This document shows positions 15,585-20,225 of a stretch of 20,225 nucleotides of DNA, in pieces. The DNA comes from Clostridia bacterium. Lineage in GTDB: Bacteria > Bacillota > Clostridia > Oscillospirales > CAG-272. The translations under genes were made by a program, and so were the position numbers. The stretch is taken from positions 1 through 20,225 of the forward strand of contig JAFQUL010000073.1 in assembly GCA_017408535.1 (NCBI GenBank). The letters run 5' to 3'. Position 1 is the stretch's first letter; each line of letters starts with the position of its first letter. The notes below the pieces were generated by a model, which was not told where the DNA came from, made no database searches, and saw nothing but the letters and a program-made list of their open reading frames with translations.

Positions 15585-16634
15585 ATGAGAAAAACTGTAT
15601 TCGTGAGAATTATTTCATGTCTTCTTTGTATACTGACGGCACTGGGGCTTATGACCTCCTGCGCAAAGGAGAAGACCAGGATAAATGAGGACGGAACTCC
15701 CATCATAGAGCCCTCCGAGGATGATCTGAAGGTGGTAATGACCATTGACGGATATGAGATAACCTATGATATATACCGTTATTTCTTCCTCAACTATAAA
15801 GCACAGTATGACGAGGGGAATGAAAGCGTATGGAACGACACTGAGGTAGGGGAGAAGCTGAGAGCCGCTCACAGGGAGACTGTTCTTGAGTCTATTAGGG
15901 GCGTTGTGGCTATGCAGAAGCTGGCAGAAAAAGCCGACCTTACCCTTGAGTCGGACGTGATCAAGAATGCGGTCACCTCCGCTGTCCTTGAAATGTTTGC
16001 CTATGTCGGAAACGATGTTTCCAAATATAAGGAAGAGCTTGCTTCTCAGAATCTTACCGACAGAGCGTTCAGATATATAACCGGTGCCTTTGAGCTTCAG
16101 TCAAGAAGCTATCTCCTCTCCGGCGACAGCGGAATAGTAGATCTTTCCGATGCGGCGGTTTTGAATGCAATTAATGACGAAAATGAGTTTGCCTGCGTCA
16201 AGCAGATACTTATCCGTAACGACGAGGGTGACGATAAGGAAGAAAATTACCGCCGTGCCCAGTACGCTCTTTCCAGAATAGAAAAGGGCGAGTCCTTTGA
16301 GATAGTTATGTCCGACCTTGGTGAGGACAAGGATCTTAAGAACCAGGGCGACGGATATTACTTTACCCATTACGAATATCTTGAGGAGTTTGAGGAGGCG
16401 GCATTCGCACTTGAGATCGGCGAGATAAGCGATATTGTGGAGACGGATGTGGGCTACAGCATCATCAAGCGTTATCCCAAGAGCAGTGAGTACATTGAAA
16501 AGTACTATAACGATCTTAAGAACAGCTATTCTCTTGCCAGCTATTACCGCGCAGAGGATGAGGTCATGGCGGCGCTCCCCGAGCCGGTGTTCGGAGATAT
16601 ATATACCCTTCTTACAATAGAGAATGTCAAATAA
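15585..16634 (+). CDS. Lipoprotein peptidyl-prolyl cis-trans isomerase (PrsA/SurA-like)
   Basis: The 349-residue protein has a lipoprotein signal peptide with C26 after MTS, a weak but acceptable lipobox. A helical SurA/PrsA-like chaperone region follows at about 45-195. A parvulin-type domain covers about 202-297: ACVKQILIRN, then a helix with EKGESFEIVMSDLGED, QGDGYYF, and the C-terminal FALEIGEISDIVETDVGYSIIKR. It would sit on the outer face of the membrane and help secreted proteins fold. AAGGAG lies about 9 bases before the ATG. A small CCGC/GCGG hairpin precedes the ribosome site. It is the sixth gene of the long operon. Confidence 0.88.
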   Translation: MRKTVFVRIISCLLCILTALGLMTSCAKEKTRINEDGTPIIEPSEDDLKVVMTIDGYEITYDIYRYFFLNYKAQYDEGNESVWNDTEVGEKLRAAHRETVLESIRGVVAMQKLAEKADLTLESDVIKNAVTSAVLEMFAYVGNDVSKYKEELASQNLTDRAFRYITGAFELQSRSYLLSGDSGIVDLSDAAVLNAINDENEFACVKQILIRNDEGDDKEENYRRAQYALSRIEKGESFEIVMSDLGEDKDLKNQGDGYYFTHYEYLEEFEEAAFALEIGEISDIVETDVGYSIIKRYPKSSEYIEKYYNDLKNSYSLASYYRAEDEVMAALPEPVFGDIYTLLTIENVK

Positions 16635-16673
16635 CCGTCAGGTTTCAATACAGTCATAATCGAAGGTGTTTCA

Positions 16674-17189
16674 ATGAATATTATTTGTAAAATACGCGGT
16701 CACAAATGGAAGGACGGCTACTGTTCAAGATGCGGCAGTGAGCATCAGGGACACGAATGGGCTCCCCAGCCGGGTATATGCGTTGAAAAATGTGTTATCT
16801 GCAATATGTCAAAGGAAGTGGAGCACTCCTTTTCTCCCAGAGGGAACTGTGAGTACATATGCACCAACTGCGGCAAGCAGATAGTCAGACATAAGCTTGT
16901 TCCCAAGGCAGGGTGCGTTGCGGTATGTATCAACTGCGGTGCCGAGAAGGCCGACCATAAGTGGAATCCGGTAAAAAAGAGTAACGGTACTGTCAGAGCG
17001 GGATGTAAATGCACCGTCTGCGGTGCGGACAATCCGGAGGGTGAGCATATCCCCACCGTTAAGATGCACGTTTCCGGCACTGCTTTTCTGGTCTGCTCCG
17101 TTTGCGGAGTTACTCTCCGTGAGCTCAGCCGCGAGGAAGCCGCAAAATATGCCGCCGCCCATCCCCAGACCGAAGAGGAAAAAGAGTAA
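16674..17189 (+). CDS. Cys-rich tandem zinc-ribbon-like repeat protein
   Basis: The 171-residue protein is built from about six repeats of roughly 20-30 residues. Each has a His followed by an aromatic or hydrophobic residue and then a Cys cluster (C17/C20, C36/C40/C43, C59/C63/C66, C81/C85/C88, C111/C113/C116, C141/C144). The Cys pairs and the His before each unit suggest zinc binding, with one zinc possibly shared between successive units. There is no signal peptide or membrane helix, so it is probably cytoplasmic. It is the last gene of the operon, 39 bp after the isomerase, with AAGGTG before the ATG. A similar Cys/His pattern occurs in the tail of the GDPD surface protein. The function is unknown. 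Confidence 0.85.
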   Translation: MNIICKIRGHKWKDGYCSRCGSEHQGHEWAPQPGICVEKCVICNMSKEVEHSFSPRGNCEYICTNCGKQIVRHKLVPKAGCVAVCINCGAEKADHKWNPVKKSNGTVRAGCKCTVCGADNPEGEHIPTVKMHVSGTAFLVCSVCGVTLRELSREEAAKYAAAHPQTEEEKE

Positions 17190-17235
17190 TAAAAGTCACC
17201 CATGGGTAATGAAGCAGGTTTTACCTGCCGCAACC

Positions 17236-17316
17236 TTGTAGGGCGGTGCCTTGGTGCCGCCGAAAACAAACGGTAAAAGCAAATAAAGCGGCGGGAGATG
17301 AACCCCCGCCCTACAA
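17236..17316. repeat. REP/MITE-like element with 11-bp terminal inverted repeats
   Basis: TTGTAGGGCGG (17236-17246) and CCGCCCTACAA (17306-17316) are perfect inverted ends of an 81-bp unit. Inside are two hairpins, GGCGG/CCGCC (17242-17261) and GGCGGG/CCCGCC (17290-17310). The GTAGGGCGG end is reminiscent of dispersed repeats in gut Clostridia genomes. There is no ORF. Confidence 0.65.
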
Positions 17317-17317
17317 C

Positions 17318-17351
17318 AAAAGGAGTACGAGCATTTGTTCGTACTCCTTTT
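17318..17351. terminator. Strong bidirectional terminator ending the long operon
   Basis: AAAAGGAGTACGA (17318-17330) and TCGTACTCCTTTT (17339-17351) are perfect 13-nt arms around an 8-nt loop, with A and T runs at the two ends. Confidence 0.8.
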
Positions 17352-17352
17352 C

Positions 17353-17369
17353 GCACGTCGTGCTTTTTT
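17353..17369 (+). terminator. Second, tandem terminator
   Basis: GCAC-GTC-GTGC (17353-17363) is followed directly by TTTTTT. The stem is only four base pairs, so it probably backs up the hairpin just before it. Confidence 0.5.
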
Positions 17370-17406
17370 AGGTTTATGTGTCCCTTTCTCTTGACAGCTA
17401 CTGACT

Positions 17407-17604
17407 TAATTAAAGACATATTTCTTTGAGAGGAAAACCTCGCCCGTGTCATTCTGAGCAAAGCAAAGGTGGAATCTCGGGCGGGCTCACCCCAGAATGA
17501 CACGAGGACACGATTCTCGGAAGGTAGCAAAAAGCACTTGCGGAAATCATTTGCCATAAGTGCTTTTGCGTAATTTTTGACATTTGTCTTGTTGTCTTTA
17601 ATTA
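17407..17604. repeat. 198-bp segment bounded by a 12-bp inverted repeat
   Basis: TAATTAAAGACA (17407-17418) and TGTCTTTAATTA (17593-17604) bound a gene-free segment. It holds the 60-bp element and another hairpin, AAAAGCACTT/AAGTGCTTTT (17530-17539 and 17558-17567). It may be a composite or nested non-autonomous element. No clear target-site duplication was found. Confidence 0.45.
17445..17504. repeat. Second REP/MITE-like element with 12-bp inverted ends
   Basis: CGTGTCATTCTG (17445-17456) and CAGAATGACACG (17493-17504) are perfect inverted ends of a 60-bp unit. The GTCATTCTGAGC end is like widely scattered repeats in gut bacterial genomes. It lies inside the larger 12-bp inverted repeat 17407-17418 / 17593-17604. 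Confidence 0.6.
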
Positions 17605-17620
17605 GGACTTGACAAGCACT

Positions 17621-17640
17621 GCTTTTGTGTATACAAAAGC
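17621..17640. repeat. 8-bp-arm hairpin downstream of the XRE regulator gene
   Basis: GCTTTTGT (17621-17628) and ACAAAAGC (17633-17640) flank a GTAT loop. It is 17 bp past the end of the minus-strand regulator gene. No T-run follows on either strand, so its role as a terminator is doubtful. Confidence 0.4.
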
Positions 17641-17657
17641 AAAGTCGCGCGCAGGGA

Positions 17658-18311
17658 TTATTTGCTTTCGCTCTCCAAATAGTTTAATAAATCTTGCCCA
17701 TCTTCAAACAGGGATAAAGTTTGAGTTGCAGTTTTTATATTCATACCCGGATATTCAAATTCCGCACTCCAATCGGCTTCCTCAATTCGCTCTGAAAAAC
17801 GTAATACCATTATTTTTCCCAGTACTGCTTTTGAATAAATATCCGTGTCGGTACATTCCTCAATAATAATTTCATAATGCCGTAAAGAATTTTCAATCAG
17901 CTCATTGAAAAATTCACTGCTTGTATTGCCCGATTTGTTTTCGTCAAATGCGAGTTGATACTCCGCAAAAGCCAACCACTCCAAATAATGATAATCTTTG
18001 GGATACAAAAGGTTGGCTTCTTTTGCCCACCAATAACTACTGTTATGATCTTCATTATTTCTGTATTTTTGCAAGGCGGAATCATATTTTTTTCTTGTTA
18101 GGTCGTTATCTGTATCTGTTATTCCAAGCAATTCGTCCGCGCTAATACTAAAAAGCTTTGTGAGCGGTGCAATCAGAGAAAGATCCGGATTAGTTAAACC
18201 GCATTCCCATTTTGAAACCGCTTGATATGACACACAAAGATATTCTGCAAGATTTTCTTGTGTCATACCGGTTTGCTTTCGTAACGATTTTATTCTTTCA
18301 CCTATTGTCAT
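17658..18311 (-). CDS. XRE-family transcriptional regulator
   Basis: The 217-residue protein has an N-terminal helix-turn-helix domain (about 5-62): GERIKSLRKQTGMTQENLAE, then the recognition region VSYQAVSKWECGLTNPDLS, and LLGITD at its end. The remaining 150 residues are helical and rich in Trp, Tyr and acidic residues. They resemble a ligand-sensing or TPR-like tail found in many Clostridia regulators, without a family I can name. Its codons and flanks are more AT-rich than its neighbours, and it lies beside a repeat cluster, which suggests recent acquisition. No obvious target gene is adjacent. GGAGG lies seven bases before the ATG. Confidence 0.9.
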   Translation of the reverse strand: MTIGERIKSLRKQTGMTQENLAEYLCVSYQAVSKWECGLTNPDLSLIAPLTKLFSISADELLGITDTDNDLTRKKYDSALQKYRNNEDHNSSYWWAKEANLLYPKDYHYLEWLAFAEYQLAFDENKSGNTSSEFFNELIENSLRHYEIIIEECTDTDIYSKAVLGKIMVLRFSERIEEADWSAEFEYPGMNIKTATQTLSLFEDGQDLLNYLESESK

Positions 18312-18346
18312 GAAAAAACCTCCAGGATAACTTCGTTTATGCCAAA

Positions 18347-18375
18347 ATTATATCATATCGTGTGTAGCAGGACAA
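18347..18375 (-). promoter_or_regulatory. Promoter of the XRE regulator gene
   Basis: On the minus strand TTGTCC (18375-18370) and TATAAT (18352-18347) have a 17-bp spacer, about 25 bp upstream of the ribosome site. Confidence 0.7.
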
Positions 18376-18415
18376 TAACCTGTTTTTCGAAAAATATGCA
18401 ACCTAAAGTTGAGTA

Positions 18416-18458
18416 TTAAAATAAAGAATGGCGTACCTGCTTTATCGCAGGTACGCCA
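18416..18458 (-). terminator. Terminator of the CBM9-like/YcxB-like operon
   Basis: TGGCGTACCTGC and GCAGGTACGCCA (18429-18440 and 18447-18458) form a perfect 12-bp stem with a 6-nt loop. On the minus strand the stem is followed by TTCTTTATTTTAAT. It lies 22 bp after the YcxB-like stop. Confidence 0.75.
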
Positions 18459-18479
18459 AGTGATGGCTTTTTGATTGTC

Positions 18480-19034
18480 TTATCTTTCTGTAACTCTGAC
18501 AGACGGGTTTTTCTCCTTGATCTCTGAGATCAGCTTCTCATAGCTACCGGTAACGAAGGTGCTCTTGTATATGCGTACTACCTCGCCGGAGAGGAAAGTG
18601 ATCTTCACGTCATCTCCCTTGGATTCAATGTCGCTGACATTCAGATAGCGGAATTCCGCCGAATGGTCATCCCCCGACACTGTGATCCTTCCATTTTCAA
18701 ATATGACGGTGCGTATCCACATATTGTTGTCAGAGGGGGTAGGACGGACACCGTAAGCCTTTACACACATGCCGTAATCTTTTTTAGCCTTAACAATATC
18801 GGACAAAAGGGCAAAATACAGTGCCATAAGACCGAGGAAGATAAAAAGTGCAGGCAGAGCGATGGCGTTTGTTCCAAAGCTGCTGAGAGCAAAGGCCAAA
18901 AGCACACCTACAAGGAAGTATATAATGCCCATTACTAGAAGAAGAATAAACTTTTTGTTTTTCTTCGGGTCACGCCGTCCCTCAAGCTCCCAGGACTTAT
19001 ACCGTTTCCAGGTAACCAGATACTCGTTTTTCAT
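18480..19034 (-). CDS. YcxB-like membrane protein
   Basis: The 184-residue protein starts with a polar N-terminus carrying YLVTWKRYKSWE. Two membrane helices at about 28-50 and 58-78 follow. The rest is a cytoplasmic domain with GDDHSAEFRYLNVSDIESKGDDVKITF and a C-terminal FVTGSYEKLISEIKEKNP. This matches the layout of YcxB-like proteins, whose function is unknown. It starts 12 bp after the CBM9-like gene and has GGGAG before the ATG, so it is the second gene of a two-gene operon ending at a terminator. Confidence 0.75.
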   Translation of the reverse strand: MKNEYLVTWKRYKSWELEGRRDPKKNKKFILLLVMGIIYFLVGVLLAFALSSFGTNAIALPALFIFLGLMALYFALLSDIVKAKKDYGMCVKAYGVRPTPSDNNMWIRTVIFENGRITVSGDDHSAEFRYLNVSDIESKGDDVKITFLSGEVVRIYKSTFVTGSYEKLISEIKEKNPSVRVTER

Positions 19035-19046
19035 ATTTCTTCTCCC

Positions 19047-19655
19047 TTATTCGATGACAAGCTCTCCGAAATACTCGGGACAGTGGTAGTCCGGCTTTTC
19101 CGGCTTAACGGGGTTCCACATTCCGTAATGAGGTACTGCGGTCTGATCGCCGCACTTATAGAAGTTTGCAAAGAATTTATATCCGGACTTTAAAATATCA
19201 CGGGAAATACCGAACAGCTTTTCAATCTGCTCTACAGTAACCTTGCTGTATACACACCACTCGTCACCTTCGCGTGCGGCAGTTGCATCAAAAAGATCGG
19301 ATATATCCTCACGGTCATATCGGGAAGTACCCAGCTCGGCAAGAACTGCACCGTTGGCGTTGGTCTCTATGTTAAGATATCTGAGGCTGGTATTATCAAA
19401 TCTGACGAAAAACTCAAGGGCACTGTCAGTGCAAACGGGAACGCTCTTGCCGGTATAGCGGGCAAGGGGAGCGTCTTCTTTTGCTGCAACTCTCAGATAA
19501 AATGCATCACCCGGAACATAGGCAAGCTGAGCGTACGCCACGGGCTCGTATCCGCCAGTAGCCCACATAAATGTGTCGATTTTTGCGTGAGGAACTGCCG
19601 AAAAGTCTATATCTTCTTTTTTTGCAAAGGTTTTTACTGTGTAGCTTGCTTTCAT
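19047..19655 (-). CDS. Carbohydrate-binding family 9-like protein
   Basis: The 202-residue protein matches the CBM9-like family over most of its length. Visible blocks are DSALEFFVRFD (77-87), YLNIETNANGAVLAELG (93-109), SGYKFFANFYKCGD (157-170) and VPHYGMWNPVKPEKPDYHCP (174-193), ending in EYFGELVIE. Proteins of this family bind sugars, usually as modules of larger secreted enzymes. Here the module stands alone, with no signal peptide, so it may be cytoplasmic. The frame opens six codons earlier (ATG at 19673), but GGAG lies eight bases before the ATG at 19655, so the latter is the start. The first gene of the operon, it has a consensus promoter. Confidence 0.88.
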   Translation of the reverse strand: MKASYTVKTFAKKEDIDFSAVPHAKIDTFMWATGGYEPVAYAQLAYVPGDAFYLRVAAKEDAPLARYTGKSVPVCTDSALEFFVRFDNTSLRYLNIETNANGAVLAELGTSRYDREDISDLFDATAAREGDEWCVYSKVTVEQIEKLFGISRDILKSGYKFFANFYKCGDQTAVPHYGMWNPVKPEKPDYHCPEYFGELVIE

Positions 19656-19708
19656 TTTTTCGTCTCCATTCATTTTTCGGTCGGACGGAGAATGTCCGCT
19701 ATGTTCTA

Positions 19709-19737
19709 ATTATACTCAAAGGCAGGCCGGATGTCAA
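19709..19737 (-). promoter_or_regulatory. Perfect consensus sigma-A promoter of the CBM9-like operon
   Basis: TTGACA (19737-19732) and TATAAT (19714-19709) on the minus strand have a 17-bp spacer, so both hexamers match the consensus exactly. The leader of about 45 nt contains a short CGGAC/GTCCG hairpin before the ribosome site. Confidence 0.85.
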
Positions 19738-19780
19738 TACGTGGAAAAACTGCTTACCGTCGCTAATTTTCTTTTTTTAC

Positions 19781-19809
19781 TTGAAAAAAATAGAGGGATG
19801 TGATACAAT
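19781..19809 (+). promoter_or_regulatory. Promoter of the YgjV-family gene
   Basis: TTGAAA (19781-19786) and TACAAT (19804-19809) have a 17-bp spacer, with TGA before the -10 as an extended element. It is divergent from the CBM9-like promoter, about 45 bp away. Confidence 0.7.
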
Positions 19810-19845
19810 ACCTCCGTTGTTTTGCTTTAGAAAGGATAATTAAGT

Positions 19846-20225
19846 ATGGAAATAGCAGCTCAGATCATAGGCATCGTGGGAATGACGCTGAATATCTTAT
19901 CGTTTCAGTGTAAAAAGAACAGAAACCTTTTTATTATGATGGGTATCGGCGGAGTAATGTGGGTGCTCAATTATTTTTTGCTCGGTGCGATCGTCGGTGC
20001 GGCATTTAACGCCATAAATATTGCCAGAAGCCTTCTTGCAATAAAAGACAAGACCCGTACCAAGCTCGTATTTGTGATCATGGTATGCCTTTACATAGTG
20101 ACGGTAATATTCACATATGAAAGCTTGGTATCTATTCTCCTTTTGATCGCACAGATCGTAGGTACCTACGCTATGTGGTTCGGCGACGGTAAGCGTATCC
20201 GTACCCTTCAGCTGTGCGTGGTATC
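19846..20225 (+). CDS. YgjV-family inner-membrane protein, N-terminal part (cut by right edge)
   Basis: The 126 visible codons begin MEIAAQIIGIVGMTLNILSF and continue QCKKNRNLFIMMGIGGVMWV, the hallmark of the YgjV (Imp-YgjV) membrane protein family, including the conserved SFQ-KK-R turn. At least four membrane helices are visible, with LGAIVGAAFNAINIARSLL and LLLIAQIVGTYAMWFGDGK as further conserved stretches. The function of the family is unknown. AAAGGA lies about ten bases before the ATG. The stop is beyond the window. Confidence 0.85.
   Translation, partial: MEIAAQIIGIVGMTLNILSFQCKKNRNLFIMMGIGGVMWVLNYFLLGAIVGAAFNAINIARSLLAIKDKTRTKLVFVIMVCLYIVTVIFTYESLVSILLLIAQIVGTYAMWFGDGKRIRTLQLCVV

Noticed and set aside
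16745..17557. Minus-strand open frame of 270 codons across the Cys-rich gene and the repeat region
   Set aside because: It is antisense to the Cys-rich gene, runs through hairpin repeats, and has no ribosome site or recognisable motif.
17390..17614. CTTGACA direct copies at 17390-17396 and 17608-17614 as a target-site duplication
   Set aside because: They lie at unequal distances from the inverted repeats, and seven bases of a promoter-like hexamer can recur by chance.
17190..17657. CRISPR array
   Set aside because: The repeats are inverted pairs of different sequences, not regularly spaced identical direct repeats, and no cas gene is nearby.

Overview
The window reads as a chromosomal segment of a spore-forming, low-to-mid-GC Firmicute, most likely an anaerobic gut-type Clostridia (Oscillospirales-like). 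The grounds are the rny-ymdB-spoVS block, strong AGGAGG-type ribosome binding sites, sigma-A-like promoters with 17-bp spacers, an OmpR-type two-component pair, DUF3006 and YcxB-like proteins, and short dispersed hairpin repeats of the kind common in gut Clostridia. The genus cannot be named from the sequence. No rRNA, tRNA, CRISPR array, transposase or phage gene was seen.

Layout. Positions 1-1382 (minus) hold an OmpR-family response regulator whose stop overlaps the start of a sensor histidine kinase that runs off the left edge. Positions 1575-3977 (plus), divergent from it, hold a compact trio: a GxDLY/SGNH esterase, a polysaccharide-deacetylase-like protein and a GNAT acetyltransferase, followed by a doubtful small ORF. 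A symmetric 22-bp-stem terminator separates this from the convergent block at 4396-7260 (minus): RNase Y, YmdB and SpoVS, in the order known from Bacillus. Here a strong terminator sits between rny and ymdB, and rny and ymdB both appear to start with TTG.

Positions 7590-8099 (plus) encode a flavin-reductase-like protein. Positions 8425-11202 (plus) encode a 925-residue surface protein that combines a glycerophosphodiesterase domain with CBM6-like, Big_4-like and LamG-like domains, Cys/His repeats and a C-terminal membrane anchor. Its leader RNA may be structured.

Positions 11448-17189 (plus) form one probable long operon from a single extended -10 promoter: a DUF3006 protein, a SorE-like zinc dehydrogenase, the GTPase Obg, two small membrane proteins, a lipoprotein peptidyl-prolyl isomerase and a Cys-rich zinc-ribbon-repeat protein. 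No internal terminator was seen. The operon ends in two tandem terminators inside a gene-free stretch (17190-17657) packed with inverted repeats, including two REP/MITE-like elements.

Positions 17658-18311 (minus) encode an AT-rich XRE-family regulator. Positions 18480-19655 (minus) form a two-gene operon with a CBM9-like protein followed by a YcxB-like membrane protein, driven by a perfect consensus promoter. Positions 19846-20225 (plus) hold the start of a YgjV-family membrane protein cut by the right edge.

The most unusual items are the domain-rich GDPD surface protein and the Cys-rich repeat protein that resembles its tail, the unassigned leader in front of the GDPD gene, the palindromes near spoVS, the terminator inside the rny-ymdB-spoVS block, and the repeat island. 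Nothing is a proven new system.
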